Assembly (NCBI GenBank): GCA_964019055.1
Contig: OZ025224.1
Span: 3,719,376 to 3,783,375 of the forward strand
Direction: 5' to 3'
Length of the DNA: 64,000 bases
From: Anthopleura xanthogrammica
Lineage: Eukaryota > Cnidaria > Anthozoa > Actiniaria > Actiniidae
Shown here in pieces: positions 48,401 to 59,550 of the stretch. A model generated the notes under the pieces. That model did no database searches. It worked only from the letters and a program-made list of their open reading frames with translations, and had not been told where the DNA came from. A program made the translations under genes and the position numbers. The first letter of the stretch is position 1, and every line of letters starts with the position of its first letter.

Positions 48401-51400
48401 GTTCACAGTTGAATCCGAACCAACCATCACGGCAGCCTATGTTGAAGAAAACAAATCATCACAAAACACTTAAAAAATGAATAAAACATAGTCAAGAGTG
48501 ACCAATATCCTCTCATGTGACGTCAAAGCAGCTCAATTTGGAGGACAAAACAAAAGAATTTCAATTTCCTGAGAATTGGAATGTATTGCTTTGTCCTCCA
48601 AATTGAGCTGCATTTGGATGTGCTGCAAGGAATCTATACGATTATACGTGCTGTAAGGCAGCACCGTAAGTTTCCCATTTATTCGAAAACCGATCTTCCA
48701 CAAGTGCATGAATGGGAAAGATCAGTAAGGCATGATAGTGTAAGGGTCCAAGTACAGAGCTCTAAGGAACTCCACAGCTATAGTATGTCTATTTTCTCAA
48801 GCATTCGTGCGCAGCAACGGGAAACGAAATCGAAAAAAAAAATTAAAGATAGTATGCATCAAACTTTTGCAGTGATTTTGAATGCAAACCTTTGAAGAAC
48901 CATATAGAAAGATTATTATTGCCTACGTACCTTGATTACACTTCGGACCCATTTTCCCCATAGGACAAATGCACTTGCCAGATATAGGGTCACAGCTGAT
49001 ATCTGGACCACACTGACAAGTATTGGCACATCCAGGACCATAGGTTCCTTGTGGGCACACTACAAACAATTGATAAAATAGTAAGTAATTATAGACCCAG
49101 AATTCGTTTGAGTGACCACGAAACATTATTTTTTTTGACCGCATTTTTTAAATCCCTATTTTGTTGACAAACCTGTTAAACACTGCGGTCCTGTTACTCC
49201 TGCTGGGCATGCGTAGTTTTTACATTTTCCGCTCACGTGATCACATGTCTGATGCCCAGGACACTGACAGAGTTTTGCGCACGTGTTACCATAGTAACCA
49301 TCTGGACATGCTAAAATAAAATAAGATAAAAGATCAGCGGTGTTATTTAGGTTATTTAGTTAAGTTGTTTAGCTATTAGCTAATTTTTTAATTAAGTTAA
49401 ATGTTTTGTAAATATAATCACCTGATTCGCAGAACTTTCCTTCATAACCATCTTTACACAAACATGAGCCATCGATATGATAACAGCGGTTGGTGTTGTT
49501 CACATGACATGCGCAAACATCGCCACAGTCTTCACCATATCGACCTGATGTACAAACTAAAACACAACAAAGTTAAAGTTAATTTCAAATATTCCTTTTA
49601 CACAATAATAATTAGTATATTTTAGTATAATTTTATACTTGAATATAGTGTTTCGCGCGCTGTGATTGGTCGAGCGACCAGTGATTATGAGACGATATTC
49701 ACTACTCGAGCGGTGATTATGAGATCTGCAAAAGTTTGGCCGAAAGAAATATTACTAAAACTCTTTTTTTTTAATCCTTAATTTCGTCTTTTTTCTGACG
49801 ATATTCAAGTCTAATATGTGAATATGGTGAATATTTTCCTCGACCATGTCTCGGTAAGTATTTACCGATATTCACTTCTTTTTCGTCTTCAGTTAATAAT
49901 TGTTAAATATTTTAAAATTAACATATTCTATATGTAGCTTACCTGATTCGCAGAACTTTCCCTCATAACCATCTTTGCATAAACATGAGCCATCGATATG
50001 ATTACAGTGGTTAGTATTTTTCACATGACATGCGCAAACATACACGCAATCTCTTCCATAACGCCCTGACGGACAGACTAAAACACAAAAATGTCATTGT
50101 TAAAGTTTTTCTAAATAAGTTAAATGTTTTCTAAATGTAATCACCTGATTTGCAGAACTTTCCTTGATAACCATCTTTGCACAAACATGAGCCATCGATA
50201 TGATTACAGCGGTCGGTGTTGTTCATATGACATGCGCAAACGTCGGCACAGTCTTCACCATATCGACCCGTTGAACAGACTTAAAAAATAAATAAATGAA
50301 AGAAAGCAGGAATAAGTCAATCAATGAAAATAAGAAAGAAAAAAAAAAGAAACGAAGAAAGCAAGGAAGGAAGAAAGAAAGAAAGAAAGAAAAGAAAAGA
50401 AAAGAAAAGAAAAGAAAAGAAAAGAAAAGAAACGGAATAAATTTTCCTAAGTCACCTGATTCACATAACTTTCCTTGATATCCATCTTTACACAAACATG
50501 AGCCATCGATATGATTACAGCGGTCGGTGTTGTTGATATGACATGCGCAAACAGATTTACAATCTTTACCATATTGACCTGGTGAACAGACTTCAAAATC
50601 ATCAAAATTAACTTTTGAGCCCTATTAGTAACACGATGGAATAAATATGTGTAGCTACCTGATTCACATAGGTTTCCCTCATAACCAGCTTTGCATAAAC
50701 ATGAGCCTTCGATATGGTCGCAGCGGTCAGTGTTGTTTAAAAGACATGCGCAAACGGATGAGCAATCCTTACCAAATCGACCTGATGGACAAACTTGAAC
50801 ATACAAACAGAAATAATGTAAATAGTTGATAGTAAATTCGCAAAAATCATGCAACATGTGCATGAGTTGAGTTGTGTGCATAGGTGAGTATATAATGTAG
50901 TGGTAGTGTGTGTGAGTGACAGTGGGCCAAATTGGAAACCAGTATTCATTTACTGAATTTGTATCTATCCTGGCAACCGTAACCTAGGTACCAAGGTAAC
51001 AACAGTCTCCATAGCAACATACCTTGATTACATTTATCACCATGGTAACCAGGGTTACATGTACAGGCTCCAGTCTTGTGGTTGCATGGTTCGTTATTGG
51101 GGCATCGGCAGGAGAGTTTACACCGTGGTCCGTAAGTTCCTTCAGGGCAGACTGCAGAGGAAACAGAAACTATGATAAAGAAATAAAAAGAAAAATATGT
51201 CTCTCTAAATTAATCTTGATAGTTAAGAAATGACAACAAGTTGCTGTTGATAAATTTCATGGAAGGTAGTTCTTGCTTGTCATTATAGGCTGGTAATGAG
51301 ATTCATGAGATTCAATCAGGTGATTGATACCAAGCAATAGAATACTCTCTAGTTGATAGCACATGACGGGCAGTATTTGTCTGTCATTGTAGGGTGGTAA

Positions 51401-54400
51401 TGATCTAAATGAGATTCATTCAGCTAGTTCAGACCATTTTACTATAGGTTAACCATAAAAGAATGTATGTCGTACTGTTCTTACCATCCTCACAGTTTTT
51501 CCCTTTATATCCTGGTGGACAGTTACATGAGCCCGTAGTCGTATCGCACGAGCCACCATTAACACATGCGCAAGGGATCAGACAATTAGCTCTATATTTA
51601 TCTGTTTCGCACGCTAAAAAGGAAACGTTAGAACATTAATTAGAATTCATTGCTCTATCCCTCTAGTTACTGTTGCTACGTCGGGCAAGCTAAAATGTAT
51701 TTTTGATATACAGCATGGAACAGACACCGACTGCTCAAAACTGCACATAAATGAAAGTCTTATTTGAAGAAATGCGTTCTACAGGGACATTATTTCTAAA
51801 AATCGATAACTACTAAGAAATCTTCTGAATTCGAGTTTGTTTGTAGGACATTCTATGTTTTATTGGGAAAACTATCCATTGTTTGGTGGTCACTCAAGCA
51901 AAGCTTGAGATAACAAACTTAACTCACATGTGATACCGAGTATAGAGGAATTCCAGAAATGAAAGGCGAGTTGACTATGACTAGCACTACCCCACTCTTG
52001 ACCCTTTTTATGAGTTTTTTTTATTTCTTGGCCCCCAAGAATTCAAATACCAGTCAAACCGGTTTCACTTACATATATTACAGGTCATTCCTGTCCAGCC
52101 AGGAGGACACAAACATCTTCCACTTCTGATATCACAGCGCGCGCCATTCGCGCAGTCATCACAGGTCAAGCCACATCCTGGACCGATGTATCCGTAAGGA
52201 CACGCTGTAGTAACACAGAAGGAAAACGCATTTATGAGTGAAGAATACTTTTGAAATGACAGCAGTAGCTGTAGATAAGAAAACAATTTCAATCTGGACA
52301 AGCTGTAGTAAGAAAGATGGAGAAACTTTTATGGTACAGACAAGCAGACAAGCAGACAAGCAGACAAGCAGACAAGCAGACAAGCAGACAAGCAGACAAG
52401 CAGACAAGCAGACAATTTTAAGATAAACACATTCCCTACCTTGGATGGCTTGAAGTGTATCTTTCGAGTCGACCTGTACTACTTCATTTGAGGTTTGGCG
52501 CGGTTTTGCCCGCCTGGCGGCGATGATAATTTCTGATTAAAAATAACCATTAATAAAAAAATAGCACCTGATCTAAGATTGTATGCTTCTAAGGCTCTAG
52601 CCAAACGTTGAATTTCACATGAGCCGTACGAACAATAGACAATGAGGCGGTCTTCTATCATGTCATTAGGTTCGGCTCACGTGTAGTTCATCGTTTATAT
52701 TCAGCCTTACTTAACTACCTCTGCATGTTCTCTTGTCTCCTTGGAGGATGAAACCTCGACGACAGTAGCAGCTGAATGAACCAGGGGTGTTGATACAGCC
52801 TTGGCTACAACGGGCAGTTCTCTGACAAAAAAAGGCCATGTAAGGATTATGGAGAGGTTTCGACTTACGGCAACCATTTTGGAGGGCAGGATGGATACAA
52901 TGTTTTAGTTTGACAAGAGATTTCACTTTCCAACAAACCTTCAATTTAGGTCAGGGCATGGCTAACTCACAGATAGAACCCTGAAATAACCTCTGGGCTG
53001 ATCTTAGTCAGGGCACGGCTAACTCACAGATCAAACCCTGAAACAACCTCTGGGCTGATCTAAGTCAGGGCATGGCTAACTCACAGATCAAACCCTGAAA
53101 CAACCTCTGGGTTGATGTAAGTCAGGGCACAGCTAACTCAAAGATTGAACCCTGAAACAACCTCTGGGCTGATCTAAGTCAGGGCACGGCTAACTCACAG
53201 ATCAAACCCTGAAACAACCTCTGGGCTGATCTAAGTCAGGGCACGGCTAACTCACAGATCAAACCCTGAAACAACCTCTGGGCTGATCTAAGTCAGGGCA
53301 CGGCTAACTCACAGATATAACCCGGAAACAGCCTCTGGGCTGGTCTAAGTCAGGGCACGGCTAACTCACAGATATAACCCTGAAACAACCTCTGGGCTGA
53401 TCTAATTCAGGGCACGGCTAACTCACAGATCGTATTTGAATTTAACTTGTTAGGTTCTGCGGAGGGACGAAAACCGGAGAACCGGAAAAAATTCTCTAAA
53501 ACTGAGGGAGAGACCTAACAAACTCTACTCACATGTGATGTTGAGTCCAGGAATCGAACCTGAGACCCCGGAGGTGAGAGACAATACCGCTATGTCACCC
53601 TTGATTCCATATAATAAGGAAAAATTTCTATGTTTTGATATTCTAACATGGCTGCCTTGAAATACTTTTACAGGAATCATTGCCGTTTATGGACATAGAT
53701 GACCAAAACACTGAAAAACACTTTAACTAATATCATAGTGGTGGGATGCCTGTGGTAACACAGTTTAACCACAGGATACCCATCTACAAAGAAAACATAA
53801 CCAAAGCGAATGCCTCGAAATTATCTTACTTCGTCTTACCTCGTTACACTCGTCGATGTCTTTACAACGAGAACTTGAAGTTAACAGCTTCCTGTATCCT
53901 GTACCGCACTCACATCTACAAAAAAAGACAATAACATGAAATATATTCTTGGCAACAAGACGGTAGACAAAAGTGCTGGGTTTAAATCTTTAGCGACTGT
54001 TAACACGGTGGACATTTTAGCCGAAATTTCTTCCCAACGGCGAAATAAGTTTCAGCTGAAAATACGTGTAGCAAACTTGCCTTGTGACTAAAACTTCATG
54101 GCGAGAAACGTTCAGGGAAAAGTAGAACTTCTTTCTTATTCTGCCGTGTCTCACGCGGCACATTTCTGTCCAAACGTTTCGCAAGGCCGTCATAGTTTTC
54201 TTATAAGTTTTGCACGAAGGCACGTACGCATGCGGAATGCGTAAATCTGCACAAATAGTTGGAGATGTTACAGGCTTCGGTATAATTAGACGTTTTTGCT
54301 ATAATGAACATTTTCGACATTTTCGAAATCTCGTGCTGTTGGACAAAAGATGTTCGAATTCTTTTGTGATTTTTTTGTTTAGAAATAATAGTAGCATTGG

Positions 54401-57400
54401 TAATGATAATTAGACTATTATAAATGTGGAATTGCTCGTGTGAAACGCTGATTCGGTCTAATTATCATTACCAATACTACTATTTTTTATAAACAACAAA
54501 ATCACAAAAGAATTCGTACATTTTTTGCTCCAACAGCACGAGATCCCGAAAATGTCGAAAACGTTCGTTAGAGTAAAACACGTCTATTTGCGTACAATAT
54601 TGTGCACAATGCTGCACCATGTATCTGCGCTTTTACAGCTGCTAAAACACTATTTCTTTTGGCAGTAACTTTTCTCTATTTCAGTTAAGTTTTTTTTCAA
54701 TTATTACCGACTTTTTGCTTGCCATCACCACTTGAGAAAATACTAAAATATGGATAATTCTAATAAATCTCGTGCCATGTTTCTACCTATAAGACCCATA
54801 TGTGTTAACACAGCGAGATTGACATCCTCCATTTCTGACCAAGCATTCGTTAACATCTGTAAAATACAACAACAGCCTCATGGTAAGTCTTCTCTTCTCT
54901 TCTCTTCTCTTCTCTTCTCTTTCCTTCCCATTAATTCTCTTCCCTTCAATTCTCTTTCCTTGCTTCCTTCTTACTTCATTTGAATCTAAAGAAACATACT
55001 CACCAAGACAACTTGTTAGGTCAGCGGCTAGTTTGAACCCTCTGTGACATGCGCAAGCTGCACGATTATCCTGATGGCTACAAATGGATTGACAGCCGCC
55101 ATTATTAACTGCGCATGGACGTGGCTGCTGTTCATCGGCGAACACTCCTAAAACAGCAAAAATCGAAAATCAAACAAGCAATGCGAAGTAATATAAAGCA
55201 ACATGAGGATTTGTTGCGCGGTCTTCTTCAATTCGATGCCGATTTTGACGTTGTCCGTCCGTCCAACACTAATCTCCTGCATGCACTGTATGTGCCCCTC
55301 CCCCACGTGCAATCAACACGAACTTGACTAGCGTGGGCTTGTTGATAGCTATAGGATACAGCTATTTCAAAAAGATTGGCGAAGGTTTTGTAGCATGTTG
55401 CGCTTCCTGTATGCTATCCGGGCGTAAACTATAGTTAATCAAAGTCCATGCAGATGCAATCAGGCTACTGGATGCTTGCCGTATACCACGTTTAAAACTT
55501 AAATAATATCAGCACAGAAGAAAGTTTTCCGGAAAACCATGCAGATAAAGTTTGGGGAAATTCCATATTGTCGTGAGCTTTCGCTGATTACATTCACATC
55601 ACCCATAGCGCATTTCGGGCTTGTATGCCACATGTCACATGCACCAAAACCTTTTACTTGACCAACCTTTTTATTTGAATATTGAAAAGCATATTCCGAC
55701 TGAAAATACGACAGGAAAAGGGTTAAATACTTACGTCGCTGGCATCCCGTTCGACCTGCTGCACGTGCCCATCCTTCACAGCATTCAAAGACTGTCCGTT
55801 GAACTACTCTGTCCACCTCACGATACGATATGTAATAAAATGTCCTATGTATAAAACATATTGGTAGATTAGGACAAGCCTTGAGGGGGAATTACAAGAA
55901 CAAGTACTGCTCTGTACACCTCACGATACGACATGTAACAAAATGTCCTATGTATAAAACATATTGGTAGATTAGGACAAGCATTGAGGGGGAATTAAAA
56001 GAACAAGTACTACTCTGTACACCTCACGACGATGCGATATTTCGGGGACAAGGACTAAACACGGTTAATACGTGATCAAGAACTAAACCAGCTTCTTAAG
56101 CAAAAGTGGCGCTTGACCTTGAACTGCATAAAACCCCTGATTTAATATTCTTTTGTGTGCAACCACCTGACTCAAAATCCCTTGAGAGCAGCCGCTATGT
56201 TGGTTGATGTAACATGGCCTGCAAATGAGATATTCTTTTGTTTTAAGAATCATACAAGTGAGGCTATCGGGTCGATACAATGCTTGTTGTCTCATTTGTA
56301 TGCATCCAAAATAACAGCTATTGATTGTACGTGTAGTGAGTAGTTAAATTGTAAAATATTTCTTGAATTGAGTGCTGCTCGTACGCCATTGGTTATACTA
56401 ACAGAAACCACGTGCTGATTCTTCAAGATGTTTTGCCACGCTGTAGCGGATGAGGAGAAACTACGGCAAACTTCGTGCCCCCCCTCGTCCTCGGCATTCC
56501 CTACTTACTTTCTTTTCAACCCCTTACGCCGCTTAACGCAGGCTGTATAACTTAAGATATATCAATATGCTCGGTAGTGGAGCACATGATTTAGCCAAAC
56601 AAAGCGAATCAACGGCAAATAATATAAAAGAGCTGCGCAACAGGTTTCGACTTGAACCAATCAGAAAGTGCCAAAATGCGAGCCATCCAATCACAACGCT
56701 CGAATACGGAAGTCATTCGAGTGTTGCGCTTCTAAAAAAATCTGCTCCTTGATGAATCGTAAGAACGTAAATAGACAGATTTCTACTTGTTTCGACTTGA
56801 ACCAATCAGGAAACTCCAAACTATGCTCCATCCAATCAAAACGCTCGAATACAAAAGCCATTTAAGTGTTGCGCTTCTAACACAATCTGCTCCGTGATGA
56901 ATTTACGACGTATATAGACAGATTAATTACTTCCTCGCGGTCAAAAGTAATCACTTTAAGTAGGTTATAAGAAGCGATAACCCTCTGCGTGAGTCCGGTG
57001 AACTCGACAAATCGAGTGTTCTAATGATCTGCTTTGAGTATAATTAGGTGTCATTCATTTGTAAAGAGTTCTTATGACTGAGACTATCTGACTTACCTTG
57101 GAACGTATCGCATACAGACTTTGTTGCAGCCATTTATTACTACTGGGACGGTTCTGCGATAGGAGCGCAGCTCACTGATTCTGTCACGGATGACTTGGGG
57201 ACGCGAGAATGTACAGACGTTTGGACTGTGAAATAAAATGTGGAAAAATAATGAAAATTCTTGAAGTTTTTTAGTGAAAAATTGAAGGAGAGGCAACCAC
57301 AACACAGCATGAGGAAGGAAAGACGGACAGGCAAGCAAGCAGGCATTACACAAATAAATACACTTGCGAAACAGCCAAGCGGTTGTTTCAGGGTTCAATC

Positions 57401-59550
57401 TGTGAGTTAGCCGTGCCCTGACTTAGTTGAATCCAGAGGTTGTTTCAGGGTTTCAATAAAAAAACGTTCATAAATTTATATTTGAATGAGAATAATAATA
57501 ATTATTACACTTATAAAGCGCAGATTGGCAAAAAAGAAGAAACTTATGTGATGAACAAAAAGTGTCAATTCAAATGCCAAGTACGGTACGTGTGCAGGTA
57601 GAAAATGCCATGGAAGAGGAAGACAGCATGTCACTGCACGTACAAGGAAGGAAAACATTTCTCTACCGAGCACATGAGGTGCAAAGGACTGGCAAGGGTC
57701 GAGGTCGTTCCCTCTCTCCATGGGGGCTCTGATATTCAGACAACAATACTGATTATACAAACTGATCGGCTAGTAAGCACTTCCGTATTGAAGATCATTG
57801 TTAATTGGATCGTAAATATTCAGCTAAGCTATTCGGAATGCCACTTACGTTTGGCAAGATAGATGGCATGTACACATGACAGATTGGCATTACCGTTCCA
57901 GTGAGTTTTAGATTGGACTGCGAGTACGAGAACGAGTGCGACTACGAGATTGTTCCTTTTAAAGTATGCCACTACAACTCAGTAGTTGTCCTTGCATTGT
58001 TTTATCTGTTGTTCTAGAGATGTGTCGTGCAAAACAGAGAACGACAACGAGTTTGTAGTGGAAGATTTTTAGTGACAAAACCTCGTAGTCGTAACCAAAC
58101 TCGTGCTCGTATTGAAATCTAAAGCTTCTAAATTTGAATAATAACATAAAATGTTTCCTCCAAGCGCGCAGAAAATTTGATATTTTTAAAACTACATCGA
58201 AAATGAGGTGTCATCTTTGCTTAATAGGTTGTAACGATGTGCTATTTCTACATATTCCAAGTTGTGTACATGTTAATAAGACTTCGTTAGTGGTAATATA
58301 AGAATCTCCCCTGCTAAGTTATTACATACCGTACATCAAAATTATATATATTTTTAAAAGTCTGCCAAAATGTTCTATGCTCTCGGAACCGCGTTCTGAC
58401 CGTTTTGCCCACCCGTGTGACAATGAATTGACGGAGTCAAAACTTGCGCCTTCTCTCTGACACTAGAAGTCTTTATATTCCAATGTATTGCTTATATCAA
58501 AGTCTTATATTTTCGATATTTTGAAGTCTGCCCAAGTTGTTTGACATTGAATCGGTGTCCCGTACCGAACATCTTGGCAAAGCCACAGAGAATGGAACTG
58601 ACATTTGCACACTTAACGCATGCAGCAAAGTCCATGGCAGTTTTACATAGCTCTGCTAAATTACAATACCACGCACGAGCAAGGTTAAGCTTTTAACCTT
58701 ATCTTCCCTTTTTACTCCCGACGTTTACTTGCGCCATTTAAATTTGATTTTCGCGCAATCTTTGATTGGCTGAACTACAAGCCATTCGTGCGTTTCCTCT
58801 CCGGTGAAATAATTCCTCAAAAACAACACGTCTATGTACACAAACACTAACAACACAAGCACCGCGAGCTTAAAATGTCAGTCGACAAAAGCCATCTACA
58901 TTTGTGGACCTGATGCTTCAGATTTCCTTACAGACCCAAAGAATTTTAATTAACATTTAGGTCCGTCTAATAATTTCTAAATCTTGATCGCCAGTCACGA
59001 GAGGTGACGATACTGCATGATCTTCTATAAATTACTGATAAAACGACATATACTTTGAATTAACATTAGTGGACAAACGTATAATTGTTTTATACTCGAG
59101 TAAAGAATCCAGTTTATGGACAGAATGGTCCAGCTTCGTCATGTAGTGGAATGACCGTAGTTTATGTTAAAATCTATACACTTGGTAATTAATTAATCTT
59201 AGATTGAATCATCGGTCCATTTCGACTCCTCTATACAAATCAAGTGCTTTAGACTATGATCGCTTCAAATGCGTCATGATAAGTTAACTCAAGACAGTTA
59301 CGTCAAGCAAATGCTCCAAGTATCGAAGCGCGTTTAATATAGAGATAGTCTTAGAGGAAATCAATAAAGCTGTGCAGAGTTAGAAAGTTCGTGATAAACG
59401 CTTGAATCGCAGCCAACATGACATTATTACCACAGATATGATATCTTCACCTACCTACCTTCCAGGTTGTAACTCATAGGCCCAAGTTGACAACACAAAC
59501 ACTGCTACAAAACATTTCGTAAAAATACAAAACTTCCAAACTAGGGTCAT
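42031..59550 (-). CDS. MEGF6-like secreted protein: EMI domain plus multiple EGF repeats
   Basis: Thirty-two coding exons join in frame to about 1285 residues: 59459-59550, 57097-57225, 55735-55844, 55004-55147, 54787-54856, 53840-53915, 52719-52821, 52073-52204, 51485-51613, 51023-51151, 50659-50793, 50456-50590, 50145-50279, 49943-50077, 49422-49556, 49173-49310, 48931-49059, 48308-48436, 47921-48049, 47684-47812, 47407-47535, 46877-46987, 46198-46293, 45674-45802, 45174-45302, 44886-45011, 44435-44563, 44213-44341, 43351-43479, 43145-43270, 42580-42708 and 42031-42083. Exon 1 encodes a signal peptide. Exons 2-3 form an EMI domain ('SPNVCTF', '[10 protein letters not shown]', 'ECCEGWA'). 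Exons 4-7 encode EGF modules, two with calcium-binding 'DVNEC' and 'DIDEC' starts. Exons 8-31 are 24 mostly laminin-type EGF repeats, one per exon, all in phase 1. The last exon adds 16 polar residues and no membrane segment, so MEGF6 fits better than MEGF10/PEAR1. The terminal exon is the least certain part. Confidence 0.92.
42743..42953. repeat. MITE of the 'catttcagaccacg' family
   Basis: The left arm 'atagaccttttcgttttggg' leads to 'ttttcccatttgagaccacg'; the right arm is the inverted copy, ending 'ctgaaaaggtcaatt'. It lies between coding exons 30 and 31 of the MEGF6-like gene. Related copies are at 44622-44822 and 27175-27304, with a one-arm fragment at 44373-44428. Confidence 0.75.
43523..43800 (+). 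mobile_element. Retroelement 3'-end remnant
   Basis: The plus strand has a worn frame ending in '[12 protein letters not shown]', followed by 'cgcctgatgaagactagcag', 'cttgcagtcgaaacgtcg' and 'aataaat'. A 'TGATGAAGA...CGAAACGTCG' tail is common just downstream of GIY-YIG or reverse-transcriptase frames in metazoan retroelements, including Penelope-like ones. The rest of the element is absent. It lies in the intron between exons 28 and 29 of the MEGF6-like gene. Confidence 0.45.
43988..44108. repeat. Short fold-back MITE ('accccttgca' family), diverged
   Basis: It runs from 'tatagaccctttgtagtact' to 'taggggtctatat' with 'gctcaatttggagg' inside. The right half lacks part of its arm. It lies in a MEGF6-like intron. 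Confidence 0.7.
44622..44822. repeat. MITE of the 'catttcagaccacg' family, full length
   Basis: It starts 'aatagacct' and ends 'aggtctatt', with arms carrying 'catttcagaccacgt.tcatt' in both orientations and 'gggcgtaatattttccc' in the right arm. The arms contain CACGTG or near-CACGTG sites. It lies between exons 26 and 27 of the MEGF6-like gene. Confidence 0.8.
45352..45470. repeat. 5-bp (gagag/ggaga) minisatellite
   Basis: About 22 perfect 'ggaga' units lie between MEGF6-like exons 24 and 25. A Leu/Ser/Pro-rich frame read across it is an artefact. Confidence 0.95.
46438..46722. repeat. Fold-back element with about 47-bp arms
   Basis: The left arm 'caaagtaggtattggtggac' with 'gtcaatcaaggcgtttc' is matched by the right arm ending 'accaaaatctactttg'. 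The centre includes 'tttgattagcatttcccatg', shared with 39500-39545. It lies in a MEGF6-like intron. Confidence 0.7.
48505..48638. repeat. Short fold-back MITE ('accccttgca' family), diverged ends
   Basis: The core 'agcagctcaatttggaggac' to 'gtcctccaaattgagctgc' is intact, with worn outer ends. It lies between exons 17 and 18 of the MEGF6-like gene. Confidence 0.7.
49422..50793 (-). repeat. Five tandem 135-bp EGF exons (MEGF6-like exons 11-15)
   Basis: Exons 50659-50793, 50456-50590, 50145-50279, 49943-50077 and 49422-49556 are all exactly 135 bp and phase 1-1, and each encodes one EGF module. All share a 'VCACH/L.NNT..C' core, 'HI(D/E)GSCLCK.GY' and an end 'C(E/K)SG'. Flanking EGF exons are 129 or 138 bp and far less alike. 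The pattern shows recent exon duplication, with the 3' half of the exons nearly identical at the DNA level. Confidence 0.9.
50329..50431. repeat. Purine (aaag/aaaag) microsatellite
   Basis: Irregular 'aaag' units turn into a perfect 'aaaag' array. It lies between EGF exons 12 and 13. Confidence 0.9.
52338..52412. repeat. 8-bp (agacaagc) microsatellite, about nine units
   Basis: Perfect tandem 'agacaagc' copies lie in the intron upstream of MEGF6-like exon 8. Frames read across it are low-complexity artefacts. Confidence 0.95.
52930..53607 (-). mobile_element. SINE with a tRNA-like head and a 57-bp tandem body
   Basis: Read on the minus strand from 53607, the B box is 'GGTTCGATTCC' (a perfect match to the Pol III consensus), preceded by 'gtgacatagcggtattgtct'. 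It is followed by the SINE body 'gtgagtagagtttgttaggt', then, from about 53432, eight to nine copies of the 57-bp unit down to 52948. The head belongs to the same family as the elements at 19848 and 20985. The same order (body, 57-bp unit) occurs at 8415-8540. It lies between coding exons 6 and 7 of the MEGF6-like gene. Confidence 0.75.
54288..54590. repeat. Fold-back element with about 130-bp arms
   Basis: The left arm includes 'ttcttttgtgatttttttgt' and 'attggtaatgataatta'; the right arm is the inverted copy. A single left arm of the same family occurs at 33690-33820. It lies in the intron between MEGF6-like exons 5 and 6. Confidence 0.8.
54889..54965. repeat. (cttct) microsatellite
   Basis: Perfect 'cttct' units fade into 'cccttcaattctctttcctt'. 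It lies between MEGF6-like exons 4 and 5. Confidence 0.85.
55803..56035. repeat. 103-bp tandem duplication that includes the start of EMI exon 3
   Basis: Units begin at 55803, 55906 and 56009 (the last partial). The first contains the real acceptor and first codons of exon 3. The second repeats the acceptor (exon start would be 55947) and still reads open through '[14 protein letters not shown]' in the same frame, but lacks the 'CCEGW' half and the donor. Confidence 0.85.
56645..56925. repeat. Direct duplication, 144-bp unit
   Basis: Two head-to-tail copies share 'tttcgacttgaaccaatcag', 'gtgttgcgcttctaa' and 'aatctgctcc.tgatgaat'. It is non-coding and lies in the intron between MEGF6-like exons 2 and 3. 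Confidence 0.75.
57376..57457 (+). repeat. Solitary 57-bp satellite unit
   Basis: One and a half units ('ggttgtttcagggttcaatc', 'tgtgagttagccgtgccctg') end in 'tttcaataaaaaaa', matching the family tail. It lies in MEGF6-like intron 1. Confidence 0.75.
57906..58130. repeat. MITE with 'tttagattgg' ends in MEGF6-like intron 1
   Basis: The left end 'ttttagattggactgcgagt' with 'acgagaacgag' is mirrored by 'ctcgtgctcgtattgaaatc' at the right. A second inner pair ('actacaact.agt' and 'gtttgtagtgg') is weaker. Other intron 1 sequence up to 59458 shows no recognisable feature. Confidence 0.65.
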
